64,000 bases of DNA from assembly GCA_964404445.1 (NCBI GenBank), contig CAYOJW010000003.1, positions 310,001 to 374,000 of the forward strand, written 5' to 3'. Positions 8,050 to 16,838 of the stretch are shown here, in pieces. Both the position numbers and the translations under genes were made by a program. This DNA comes from UBA2336 sp964404445. Lineage in GTDB: Bacteria; Bacteroidota; Bacteroidia; Cytophagales; Cyclobacteriaceae. How positions within the stretch are numbered: the first letter of the stretch is position 1; every line of letters starts with the position of its first letter. The notes under the pieces are model-generated. The model searched no databases, was not told the origin of the DNA, and saw only the letters and a list, made by a program, of their open reading frames with translations.

Positions 8050-11000
8050 TTAAAATCCAATGTTTAGACCGGCCACTACCGAGCGTGTTGTGGGGTAAGC
8101 ATTCAGCTCAATGCCTGACCCAATCGGGCTGCCGGGAAGTTCGGGCGTAAACCCACTGAACTTTTGCAGCATAAACAGGTTTTGGCTGGTAATAAAAACA
8201 CGTAAACTCGAAATCTTGAGTCGCTCCAGTACGGTAGGAGGCAACGTGTAGCCCAGCGTGATGTTGTTCAACCGGAAGAAATCGCCAGACTCTATAAAGT
8301 AATCCGAGGCAGGCAGGTTTCCGGTATTGGCGCCCGGTTCGCTTTGCGTGTGATTGGAAGATGTCCACCGGTTGTAAACAACTTCGCTTTCAACGTTATC
8401 TTTTCCGTCAACACGTACTGCTTTTTTTCCATTATATACTTCATTGCCTACGTTGCCGTAAAAATCGAGGCTTAGGTCAAAGTTTTTATAATTAACGCCC
8501 AGGTTTATGCCAAAGTATGCTACGGGTTGGTATGATCCGGCAAACACCCTGTCGTTATTATCAATTTCACCGTTACCGTCTTTGTCAAAATATTTAAAGT
8601 CGCCCGGCTTAGCGTTAGGCTGTATTACTTTGCCTTCGTTGTTAACATAAGCATTTACTTCGGCTACACTGTTAAACACACCTAATGTTTTTAACACATA
8701 AAAACTTCCGACAGGATGCCCGTTGTCTGAAGACGTTGTAAAGCCCTGAGCCGCCCCAATACTTCCTCCGTACGTTGCCTGCCCGCCATTTAAGGCTACA
8801 ACCCGGTTCTTATTAAACGTTACGTTTCCGCCAATCGTATAACTTAAATCGTCCGAAATACGGTCGCGCCAGCCCAGCATTACCTCTATACCCTTGTTTT
8901 CGATCGAGGCAACATTCTGAAAGATTAAGCCGTCAAAATCACCGCTTGAGGTAAGTACGGGAATATTAATGAGGGCATCGGTAATCTTTTTGTTATAATA
9001 ATTGACTTCACCGCTTAACCGGGATCGCAGTAAGCTGAATTCGACCGCGAGGTCGTATTCGGTGGTTGCTTCCCAGCCGATGTTCGGGTCTATGATTTGT
9101 GTTATCTGGCCGCCATTTTGAGCAACGGTTGAACTGCCATTAAAAGGGTAAGGTTTGTTTTGATCGACTACATAGGTGTATGCTCCTGATGGTATTTGAT
9201 CGTTGCCTACTTTGCCGTACGATCCGCGTACTTTTAAAAAGTCGATCAGTTCCTGGTTTTGGAAAAAACCTTCGCGCGAAACAATCCAGCCTAAACCAAC
9301 AGAAGGGTACATTACCCACCTGTTTTGCTCAGGCAAACGTGAGCTTCCATCGTTACGAATGCTGGCGGTGAGAAGGTATTTTTCTTTAAGGGAATAATTA
9401 GCCCGTGCCAGAAACGACTGCCGTGTCCACATATCACCGTTTCCGCCATTTTGAGAGGTGTTGGCATCGCCTGTGTCGATGTACCATAAATCGGGGTTGG
9501 GGGCAACGTCATTCCGGCTTGCGCGTAAAGAAGTTGAGCTGAATTTTTCAGAGGTACTGCCAATCATAAATGATACACGATGGTCGCCAAATTCATGCGA
9601 GGCTGTAACAATATTATCAATTACCCAGCGAAAAGATTGATTCTGACTTATGGTCAGGTTGCTGAGGTTTCGGAGTTGGTTACCACCGGCTATCAGGAAA
9701 GTAGTTTCATCGGCATTGAATTGGTAAAAATACCCCCGCGATAAGGCGCTGCGCCAATCGCCACCAACAGATGAGCGGAATGTAAGCCACGATGTCGGTT
9801 TAAAATCTAAAAATGCTGATCCCTGTAAACGGTTTTCTTTGATTAATATGCTATTGTTGTTAAGGTCGAGCAGGGGGTTACCAACGTTTTGAAAGGCCGA
9901 TGTGTTTCCATATCGGTCGCCAACTTTGTCGGCAATGATAGGTGCAGCCCGGTAAGCATTGTTATAGGCCGAGCCCACATTACCGTAGGCATCGCCATTT
10001 ACATTACCAAACCCGTTTTGATTGCGATTATTATTGTACGCGAACTGGTGACCGAATTTCAACTTTTCATGAAGTTTATACTCTGAGTTTAACCGGGTAG
10101 TAAAACGTTTGAAATTATTTTCAATCAGGATGCCATCTTCATCTAAGTAACCCACATTTAAAAAGTGCGTTGAATTTTCGCTGCCGCCTGAAATAGAGAT
10201 GTTATGATTTTGCATCCAGGCGTTTCGCAGAATCGTATCAAACCAATCGGTATCGTATTGAGAGGGCGTTGGCGCAGTACCTGTGGCAGCCTGCACATAA
10301 TTGCTGTACTCTTCGCTGTTTGCCATCTGTACAAGATTTGCAGCCTGCCTGAAACCAAGTTGATTGTTATAATTCACCTTTATTTTTCCAGCTTCGCCTT
10401 TTTTAGTTGTAATGATTACAACACCGTTGGCTCCGCGCGATCCATAAATGGCAGCGGCCGATGCGTCTTTGAGTATGTTCATATCAACAATGTCTGCCGT
10501 ATTGATGTTGGTAATGTCGTCTGTTAATACGCCATCAACCACATAAAGCGCTCCTGCGCCCCCGTTGATTGTTCCCACACCGCGAATCCTGATTTGTGGT
10601 GCAGAACCCGGCTGGCCGCTGCTGATGATCTGTACACCGGCAACTTTACCCTGAAGCGCCTGTGTAGCGGTAAGTACCGGCTGTTTTGTTAGTTCGGCAC
10701 CTTTAACACTTGCCGTAGCGCCCGTTACATCCGATTTTTTTTGCTCGCCATAACCCATAACCACCACTTCATCTAATTCCGTAGCATCGGATTCCATGAC
10801 AACATTTACTATGGTACGACTACCGATTTCAACAACCTGTTGCTTCACTCCAATAAAACTAAAAACCAGTACGTTTTCGCCAAGGGCGACTTGTACGGTA
10901 TAGTTTCCGTCAACATCGGTAGAGGTACCTTTATTGGTGCCCTGTACGAGTACACTTACACCCACCATGGCTTCGCCATCCTCTTTCGAGGTTACTTTAC

Positions 11001-11079
11001 CGCTGATGGTACGGTTTTGCGCCCAGGCGCCAACTGCAATGAGCAGTCCGAAGAGTGTTAGAAGTAGATTTCTTTTCAT
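8050..11079 (-). CDS. susC: SusC/RagA family TonB-linked outer-membrane transporter
   Basis: TonB-dependent importer of oligosaccharides, 1009 residues when started at the ATG giving MKRNLLLTLF. This start gives a clean signal peptide (to about residue 21, GAWAQ); an ORF start 21 codons earlier lacks one. Order of parts: carboxypeptidase-D regulatory-like domain (about 23-105, TISGKVTSKEDGEAMVGVSV), TonB-box region (LDEVVVMGYGEQKKSDVTGA), plug with the SusC signatures GALYVVDGVL and SRGANGVVIITTKKG, and a C-terminal beta-barrel ending in VVAGLNIGF. It heads the locus. A 20-bp palindrome lies about 220 bp upstream, and no convincing TTTG/TAnnTTTG promoter was found in that gap. Confidence 0.96.
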   Translation of the reverse strand: MKRNLLLTLFGLLIAVGAWAQNRTISGKVTSKEDGEAMVGVSVLVQGTNKGTSTDVDGNYTVQVALGENVLVFSFIGVKQQVVEIGSRTIVNVVMESDATELDEVVVMGYGEQKKSDVTGATASVKGAELTKQPVLTATQALQGKVAGVQIISSGQPGSAPQIRIRGVGTINGGAGALYVVDGVLTDDITNINTADIVDMNILKDASAAAIYGSRGANGVVIITTKKGEAGKIKVNYNNQLGFRQAANLVQMANSEEYSNYVQAATGTAPTPSQYDTDWFDTILRNAWMQNHNISISGGSENSTHFLNVGYLDEDGILIENNFKRFTTRLNSEYKLHEKLKFGHQFAYNNNRNQNGFGNVNGDAYGNVGSAYNNAYRAAPIIADKVGDRYGNTSAFQNVGNPLLDLNNNSILIKENRLQGSAFLDFKPTSWLTFRSSVGGDWRSALSRGYFYQFNADETTFLIAGGNQLRNLSNLTISQNQSFRWVIDNIVTASHEFGDHRVSFMIGSTSEKFSSTSLRASRNDVAPNPDLWYIDTGDANTSQNGGNGDMWTRQSFLARANYSLKEKYLLTASIRNDGSSRLPEQNRWVMYPSVGLGWIVSREGFFQNQELIDFLKVRGSYGKVGNDQIPSGAYTYVVDQNKPYPFNGSSTVAQNGGQITQIIDPNIGWEATTEYDLAVEFSLLRSRLSGEVNYYNKKITDALINIPVLTSSGDFDGLIFQNVASIENKGIEVMLGWRDRISDDLSYTIGGNVTFNKNRVVALNGGQATYGGSIGAAQGFTTSSDNGHPVGSFYVLKTLGVFNSVAEVNAYVNNEGKVIQPNAKPGDFKYFDKDGNGEIDNNDRVFAGSYQPVAYFGINLGVNYKNFDLSLDFYGNVGNEVYNGKKAVRVDGKDNVESEVVYNRWTSSNHTQSEPGANTGNLPASDYFIESGDFFRLNNITLGYTLPPTVLERLKISSLRVFITSQNLFMLQKFSGFTPELPGSPIGSGIELNAYPTTRSVVAGLNIGF

Positions 11080-11298
11080 AATTGAACAAGTGAAACAGCC
11101 GGAAGCATTGGCTTTTAATAATGAAATATTGATAAAAGGCACCGGATATGATATTTTTTTTCCACCAATGCGCCTATTTTCCTGTCGGGGAAACGTACAC
11201 GGGAGTGGATTAAATCCTACAAAAAAAACATTGATTTCAAACGATGTAATGCCCTAAAACAAGGCGAAGAAGAATTACTTCCCATCAAAAAAACATTA

Positions 11299-11318
11299 TT
11301 TCGGAAACGTTTCCGAAA
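11299..11318. promoter_or_regulatory. 20-bp perfect palindrome, LacI-type operator candidate
   Basis: TTTCGGAAACGTTTCCGAAA is a perfect palindrome centred on CG with an AAACGTTT core, the form of operators bound by LacI-family repressors such as PurR and RbsR. It lies 8 bp past the stop codon of the 7TM regulator gene and about 220 bp before susC. No LacI-family gene is in the window. As RNA it could also fold into a short hairpin, and on the minus strand a T run follows some nucleotides later, so a terminator of the regulator gene is the alternative. Confidence 0.5.
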
Positions 11319-11326
11319 AAGGGTAC

Positions 11327-13222
11327 TCAGGCATCGTTTTCGACCGTAACCTTGTTTTTGGGCTTGTTTTGATGATTTTCGAGGATTACCTCTTCCCAAC
11401 GCGAGGCGGTTGGTCGTAATCCACTCATTTCCAGATTTTTAACTTTTTCGAGCACTTTCGTACGGAATGCCCACACGGTATTTACCCCCAAATCGAGTTT
11501 ATAGGCCAGTGCTTCTAAAGTGCTGTCTTTCTTGCCGCTTACGGCTAAATAACCTAAGTAAAAGGCTTTTTCGATCGGGAATTTAATGCTGTGGAAGATG
11601 GTAAAGGCCGTTACCGACTCGTTATAACCACAGCGCGTACAGCGTCTTGAAAACTTTTGTGCTCCTTCAAAATACTTCTCGTTTCCGCATTTGCGGCACT
11701 GAAAGCCGTGGCCCCATTTCAGGCTTTCGATAAACCGGTAGCACGACAGGGCATCGGGGTAAAGTGTTTTAAACTGGCTGTAATCCATGGTTTTTTCCAG
11801 GATTTGGTCGTTTAGCACTTCTTTCAGGCGGTTTTTCAGCTTCCAGTTGTCGAGGTCGAGCATGGAGTTGATCTGGTTGATTTCCTGCGCCTGCTGTTCT
11901 AACTTCTGGTTGGTTTCTTCAAATTCATGGTTCTTTTTGTTCAGTTCCTCGGTACGTTCCTGCACCTTGGCCTCTAATTCTTTATTAACCTTGTCTTTCA
12001 ACTGCATGTTATATTCATGCTGATGGATGATGCGCTTGAGCGCACGGTCGCGGTTGTCTTTGAGAATACGGATGCGGTCGCCCAGGGCAAAGGTGAGGAA
12101 CAGCATTTCGAGAGTGAAGCTCAGGTGTAAACTGTAATGCGAAATAATGGTGAAGGGTAGTACGTTCAGGTGCACCAGCATCCGGATGAAGAACCCGAAA
12201 AACAGCAACCCGTAAGCAATTACAAAAAAGCGTGCAGCCCGGTAGCCCTGGTACCAAACGGCAATGGCTGTATAAAAAATCAGCGAAAGCGGGATGATCT
12301 CTACGTTGCGGTAGGTAAATAGCTCGTGGTAGAAAAAGAGGGTGAAGGCAAAGAGTGCCGTTCGCGCAATGATCATCCACTTGAGCATTTTGTCGAGCAC
12401 GGGTGCATTGGCTTTAGTGCTTAAAAAGCGCCTGGTAAAAATTAAGGCCCATAAAATTACCGAGTACAATGTTACTCCCGTGGCAATGTTGTTCCATTCG
12501 GGATGGGCAGGCCAAAGGTACTGAAAGCCAATACCGTCTAAACTCAATGCGTACAAGGCTACACTCAGTACATAAAAAATATAGTAGATGTACTTGATTT
12601 CGCGAATGGCTAAGAACATCAGGAAATTATACAGCACGATGATCAGAATCATGCCGTAAAAAGTTCCGTACAAAAAATATTCATTCAATACATAATACAC
12701 GAAGCGGTCAACCGTGCGGAAGGCGATGCGGATGTCGGCAAAATCGTGTGAGCGTACTTTAAAGTAATAATATACGATGGTGTCGCCATGGTTGGGCAGT
12801 TGTATTTCAAAATTTTTGTGTTTGAACGTTCGCTGGTCGAAGTGGTATTGATCGCCCGTAACAATTTGCTTATACGTGCCATCGGCCTGGGGTATGTAGG
12901 CTTCTAAGTGGTCGATAGTCTGATCGTAAAATTCAAAAATCCAATTGTGCTTTGTGCGCGAGGCGTAATGCACGGGCATACGAATCCAGTAGGCAGCGTT
13001 CGACTGAAAGTTGACGTTCAGGTATGAGTCGTGCCGCAGGAAACGCTTGGCAAAAGCCGGTGAAGAGGCTGTTTTAATCGACAGGGTATCGGCCGGGTCA
13101 ATCAGGTAAGAGAGTTCGTTCAGCGGAAAAATATGTTCGTGTACGTCATCGTCCACCTGCGCGATTTGCGCTTGTACGGTACAGGTACACCCCGCGATGA
13201 GCAAAATCAAGAGCCGTTTCAT
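11327..13222 (-). CDS. 7TM-DISM receptor fused to an IS1595-type zinc ribbon
   Basis: Membrane signalling protein of 631 residues. Parts in order: signal peptide (about 1-18); extracytoplasmic 7TMR-DISMED2 carbohydrate-binding-like domain (about 25-165, YWIRMPV and WIFEFYDQTIDHLEAYIP); seven-helix 7TMR-DISM segment (about 180-390); long coiled coil (about 395-470, rich in E, Q, K and N). Last comes a cytoplasmic module (about 490-600) with a two-CxxC zinc ribbon (QCRKCGN and RRCTRCGY) and the sequence TAFTIFHSIKFPIEKAF, as at the N-terminus of IS1595-type transposases, plus a helix-turn-helix-like part (TLEALAYKLDLGVNTVWAFR). There is no kinase or DDE catalytic domain. It precedes susC on the same strand. 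It probably senses a surface signal and acts through DNA or a partner; this mechanism is inference. Confidence 0.82.
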   Translation of the reverse strand: MKRLLILLIAGCTCTVQAQIAQVDDDVHEHIFPLNELSYLIDPADTLSIKTASSPAFAKRFLRHDSYLNVNFQSNAAYWIRMPVHYASRTKHNWIFEFYDQTIDHLEAYIPQADGTYKQIVTGDQYHFDQRTFKHKNFEIQLPNHGDTIVYYYFKVRSHDFADIRIAFRTVDRFVYYVLNEYFLYGTFYGMILIIVLYNFLMFLAIREIKYIYYIFYVLSVALYALSLDGIGFQYLWPAHPEWNNIATGVTLYSVILWALIFTRRFLSTKANAPVLDKMLKWMIIARTALFAFTLFFYHELFTYRNVEIIPLSLIFYTAIAVWYQGYRAARFFVIAYGLLFFGFFIRMLVHLNVLPFTIISHYSLHLSFTLEMLFLTFALGDRIRILKDNRDRALKRIIHQHEYNMQLKDKVNKELEAKVQERTEELNKKNHEFEETNQKLEQQAQEINQINSMLDLDNWKLKNRLKEVLNDQILEKTMDYSQFKTLYPDALSCYRFIESLKWGHGFQCRKCGNEKYFEGAQKFSRRCTRCGYNESVTAFTIFHSIKFPIEKAFYLGYLAVSGKKDSTLEALAYKLDLGVNTVWAFRTKVLEKVKNLEMSGLRPTASRWEEVILENHQNKPKNKVTVENDA

Positions 13223-13241
13223 GTGCTAATAATTTGTTTTT

Positions 13242-13370
13242 AGAAGCCATCTCAGAAACATCTTGGTCATCCCGATGAACGATGAATCTTCAAATTTTGC
13301 GTGTTCTGGTAGGTTCGAAGATCCCTCGTTCCTCGGGATGACAGCATTGTATGTATTTTTGAGATAACTT
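13242..13370. repeat. Palindromic repeat, copy A (imperfect)
   Basis: Copy of the repeat best seen at 51838-51964. The outer arms are AGAAGCCATCTCAGAAACAT and the related right arm ending TTTTTGAGATAACTT. The inner arms are GTCATCCCGATGAACGATGAA and the inverted ATCCCTCGTTCCTCGGGATG. No coding capacity was seen. It lies between the 7TM regulator gene and the site-2 protease gene. Confidence 0.75.
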
Positions 13371-13614
13371 ATAGTGATCATCCCGCCAAAGCGGAACTTA
13401 TTTCACGGTTTGAATATCGGATTATTCCTGAATAATGTCACACCATTCAAGGCGAACAGCTTGGTTAATTTGCCGGGCAGATTTTTGTCATTTCGAGGAA
13501 TTCAGGTATGTCTTTGTTTTTTATAGACGATAATGTGGATAATATTGCTGCGGCAAAAGTGAAGGATTTTTAAAAATTGAACACCCGGCTGGGTACGTGA
13601 ACTATTGAAACACT
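13371..13614. other. Non-coding gap before the site-2 protease gene
   Basis: No gene, RNA or clear promoter was recognised. Two short stretches, CATCCCGCCAAAGCGGAA near 13379 and TTGTCATTTCGAGGAATTC near 13485, resemble arms of the palindromic repeat family and may be decayed fragments. Confidence 0.4.
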
Positions 13615-14739
13615 ATGCGTAAAGAATGGAAACGGATTACCGTACAGATTATACTTTTTATCCTCACGTTTATAACCACCACACTCGCAGGTACCGAGTG
13701 GACACACGGTAAATCGGTTTTATTCAGTGAACCTTATACGTGGAGCGATTTTGCGAGCGGTTTACTTTTTTCAATTCCGTTCCTGCTCATTTTAACCGTG
13801 CATGAGTTTGGTCATTATTTTACCGCACGGTATCATCGTATAAAGGCATCGCTGCCATATTATATTCCAATTCCGCCCGTTATTCCATTATCTATCGGTA
13901 CGTTTGGTGCGCTTATCCGCCTGCGCGAACGTGTGCCTTCGCTCCGCCAGAATTTCGACATCGGTATAGCGGGGCCGTTGGCGGGCTTTGTTGTAGCGTT
14001 GGCTGTATTGTTTTATGGTTTTGCCAACCTTCCGCCTGCCGAATATATTTATACCATCCATCCCGAATACGAACAGTACGGATTAAACTATGCCGATCAC
14101 GTATATGCGAACGATTCGATCGTGAATGTGTCGTTAGGTAAAAACCTGCTCTTTATGTTTTTTGAAAAGTATGTAGCCGATCCGCAGCGCGTACCGAACA
14201 TGAATGAGATGATGCACTATCCCTACCTGTTTGCAGGTTTTTTGGCATTGGTGTTCACCAGCCTCAACCTGTTGCCGATCGGGCAGTTAGATGGCGGCCA
14301 TATTTTGTATGGCCTGGTGGGCTTTAAAAAACATCGCATTATTGCTTCGGTGGTGTTTGTGGCGTTTATTTTTTATGCGGGGCTTGGGCTTGAAGGCATA
14401 CGACCTTCGCAGCCATCATCGGTATTGATGTTAAGCATACCCTTGTATGCCATGTTTTTGTATTTATGTTTTACGGGGCTTCGCCTCCCGGTGAAAGACA
14501 CCATCATGTATGCGGTGTTGGTGTTTGCCGCACAATACCTTGTTATGTTTTTGTTTCCAACGGTTACCGGTTATGCAGGCTGGTTGTTGTTTGGCTTGCT
14601 GATAGGCAGGGTAGTGGGCATACCGCATCCCCCGGTACAAACGGAAGAACCCCTCGATCAAAAACGCATTATCTTAGGATGGCTTGCACTGATTATTCTG
14701 ATACTATGCTTTACACCAGCGCCTATTAATATTTATTAA
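13615..14739 (+). CDS. Site-2 protease family (M50) intramembrane metalloprotease
   Basis: Polytopic membrane protein of 374 residues. HEFGH at 63-67 supplies the two zinc-binding histidines and catalytic glutamate. The second conserved motif, NLLPIGQLDGGH, supplies the zinc-binding aspartate in a later helix. IAGPLAGFVVA and about eight hydrophobic segments complete an S2P core of the plant EGY/FtsH-like type. No PDZ domain was recognised. The substrate is unknown; such enzymes usually cut membrane-bound regulators. It is a single plus-strand gene flanked on both sides by copies of the palindromic repeat. Confidence 0.9.
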   Translation: MRKEWKRITVQIILFILTFITTTLAGTEWTHGKSVLFSEPYTWSDFASGLLFSIPFLLILTVHEFGHYFTARYHRIKASLPYYIPIPPVIPLSIGTFGALIRLRERVPSLRQNFDIGIAGPLAGFVVALAVLFYGFANLPPAEYIYTIHPEYEQYGLNYADHVYANDSIVNVSLGKNLLFMFFEKYVADPQRVPNMNEMMHYPYLFAGFLALVFTSLNLLPIGQLDGGHILYGLVGFKKHRIIASVVFVAFIFYAGLGLEGIRPSQPSSVLMLSIPLYAMFLYLCFTGLRLPVKDTIMYAVLVFAAQYLVMFLFPTVTGYAGWLLFGLLIGRVVGIPHPPVQTEEPLDQKRIILGWLALIILILCFTPAPINIY

Positions 14740-14906
14740 AACTCATCTCAAAAATGGGTAAGCTGTAAATGGTAGTTCTTCCAGTTTCAGGTCACCCCGA
14801 GGTACGAGGGGTCTTCGTATGCCTTTAGGCTTGGAGTATTTTGATGTTTGAAGATGCCTCGCAATGTAACGTTGCTTTTTGTTTTTCATTTGTAGGCTCG
14901 GCATGA
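14740..14906. repeat. Palindromic repeat, copy B (degraded)
   Basis: Left outer arm AACTCATCTCAAAAAT and inner arm GTCACCCCGAGGTACGAGGG are clear. The opposite inner arm (AGATGCCTCG, then CTCGGCATGAC) is broken by about 32 nt of other sequence, and the right outer arm is missing. It lies just after the site-2 protease stop codon, between convergent genes. Confidence 0.65.
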
Positions 14907-14917
14907 CCAGAATGTTT

Positions 14918-16828
14918 CTAATAGGTAACAATTATCTTCTCGGTGAAGGTATGCATACCCGAACTGTACCGGATAAAGTACAAACCGGGTGCGGCCTGCC
15001 TGATCGATACTTTTTTCAGATCGCCCGCATGTTCAATGGTAAAGCCAACAGCTTGCCCGGTGCCCGACAGTACACTGATTTTTTCGGCACGGCCTTTCAC
15101 AAAAAACTCGCCCCGGTTAGGGTTAGGATATACGATGGCGGCTTCTCGTGGCTCGTTAACTGAAGTAACCACATCGCCTTTCCCGAAGTGCGGACGAATC
15201 ATTAACGACCCGCTGAGATCGGTGTTTAAAATCCAGGCCGAGAGTTCGTTGGCGCGGTAAAACATCTGGTGGCCGGTATCGTGGCTGGCATCTAACCCAA
15301 TACGAATGCGGCTGTTTGGGTCGGAGGTAACTCTGGGCTCGCGGTAGCCGATGTAAAACGTATCGCGTACAAGAATGCCTTCGTTGAATTTGTAAAACGT
15401 AAACTGGCTGTTAGTGGTTTTGGTGATGTTAATGGCCTGGTCGTATAAAAGGTTCTCGCTGTCGGGTAAACCGTTTTTGTCTTTCATAACAAAGAGTTGT
15501 GTGGTGGCCGGGCTGGCACCCCCAAAGTAGGGGAAGTAAAAAAACACTCCGTTAAGTGTATCGACAGCCGTTGTTTGCATCACAAACCGGTACGCAAACT
15601 GGTTGCCCTGTTGCGACAGACCGGCAGCGTATTCGGCTGTACCGTCATCGTAGGCATAATACTTTGAAAGCGTAAACTCATGCTGAACGGTATCGTTCGA
15701 TAAAAAACTGATGGGAATATACCGGCTGAAATAATCGTTGTTGTTGTCGCCACTGTTAAACCCAACCTGCACCACAATGCTGGCTGAGTCGGCCGTTGGA
15801 TTGAAGTACGTTGTGGACGGAAGGTTTTGGAGCTGATGCGTAGCCCTACCCCGGCTGGGCAATGAGGGTAACGGGGCGGGGTTGTCAACAAAATTGTTAA
15901 ACGCTACAACAGGGGTTGTGCCCGTGTAGTTGGTAATGGTAAAGTGCGAGGTGTAATTGATTACCTGGCTGAACGAAGTGTCTTTCAGGTTAAACAGTTC
16001 AATGTGCGGTTTGGTAAAAAGCCCGTCAGGATTGGTGATGAAATGTGAGTAAGGGATGGCATAATAATCGCCCAGTACCGAGCTTACCGGTTTGGTTATG
16101 GTTCGGTCGGATATGTTGGTATTCCGGTCGTTGAAAGTACGTTTGTTGAGATACACGTAATCTAAATGCCACGAATCGTAAGCACCTGAAAGCGTCCCGA
16201 AAAAGATAAACCGGAACTGAAACTCGTTGTGAAAATACTTGGGCTTGTTGATTTGAAGGGCGACTTCGTGAAAAACCGAGGGGTCGAAATCATTGCCGAT
16301 GTAAAAGGTAAGCGTGTCCACCCATCCTTCGGTACTCCGCAACTGAAGGCGCAAAAAATCACTGGCATTGGGCGGCTCGCTGTTTCCACCCGCTTGGTAA
16401 AAAAACGACAGAAAAATATTATTCCGGTCGGCCGGGGCTACATCGCCCATGCGTATGGGTTGGGTTTCGAGGGTATCGCCATAGCCCACGGCAGTATGTT
16501 CGTTCATGTTGTACGGAAGCCCGCTGGCATTGTATCCGTCAAACGAAGCAACGTTAATGGATGGCGGATTAATGGCCTGCCCGTTGTTGATAAAAACTTT
16601 ATCGTTGTTAATCCACAACATTGAATCGGCAGAATGGCCTTTTACTGTCGAGAAGTCGTCCCAGAACGGCAACGACACCGGGTTTACCGCGTGCCTGCGG
16701 GCATTAGGCATACTTTCTTTTTTCGCTGTTGGCGTACGCGATGGCTCATACTTCACTAATTGTGCCTGCGTGATTACAGGTACGAGTATCAATATCAGCA
16801 ATAAACTACACAGCTTAAATGCGCGCAC
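14918..16828 (-). CDS. Secreted protein with T9SS type A sorting domain
   Basis: Large exported protein, 636 residues from the GTG that opens MRAFKLCSLL. This start gives a standard signal peptide ending VITQAQ and begins 10 bp after the PASTA gene stop. Upstream ATG codons would overlap that gene by 32-56 bp. No enzymatic domain was recognised. The body is beta-rich, with jelly-roll-like segments (FLSFFYQAGG, WHLDYVYLNKR). The C-terminus (about 565-636) is a T9SS type A sorting domain: YPNPNRGEFFVKG, QAAPGLYFIRYSSG, KIIVTY. It is therefore cargo for the type IX system, attached to the surface or released. It may be co-transcribed with ddl and the PASTA gene. Confidence 0.8.
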   Translation of the reverse strand: MRAFKLCSLLLILILVPVITQAQLVKYEPSRTPTAKKESMPNARRHAVNPVSLPFWDDFSTVKGHSADSMLWINNDKVFINNGQAINPPSINVASFDGYNASGLPYNMNEHTAVGYGDTLETQPIRMGDVAPADRNNIFLSFFYQAGGNSEPPNASDFLRLQLRSTEGWVDTLTFYIGNDFDPSVFHEVALQINKPKYFHNEFQFRFIFFGTLSGAYDSWHLDYVYLNKRTFNDRNTNISDRTITKPVSSVLGDYYAIPYSHFITNPDGLFTKPHIELFNLKDTSFSQVINYTSHFTITNYTGTTPVVAFNNFVDNPAPLPSLPSRGRATHQLQNLPSTTYFNPTADSASIVVQVGFNSGDNNNDYFSRYIPISFLSNDTVQHEFTLSKYYAYDDGTAEYAAGLSQQGNQFAYRFVMQTTAVDTLNGVFFYFPYFGGASPATTQLFVMKDKNGLPDSENLLYDQAINITKTTNSQFTFYKFNEGILVRDTFYIGYREPRVTSDPNSRIRIGLDASHDTGHQMFYRANELSAWILNTDLSGSLMIRPHFGKGDVVTSVNEPREAAIVYPNPNRGEFFVKGRAEKISVLSGTGQAVGFTIEHAGDLKKVSIRQAAPGLYFIRYSSGMHTFTEKIIVTY

Positions 16829-16838
16829 GTTATTCGGT

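Noticed and set aside
11327..13222. Sensor gene interrupted by an IS1595 transposase
   Set aside because: The frame is continuous, the coiled coil leads into the ribbon and no catalytic domain or inverted ends follow, so it is a fusion protein and not an insertion.
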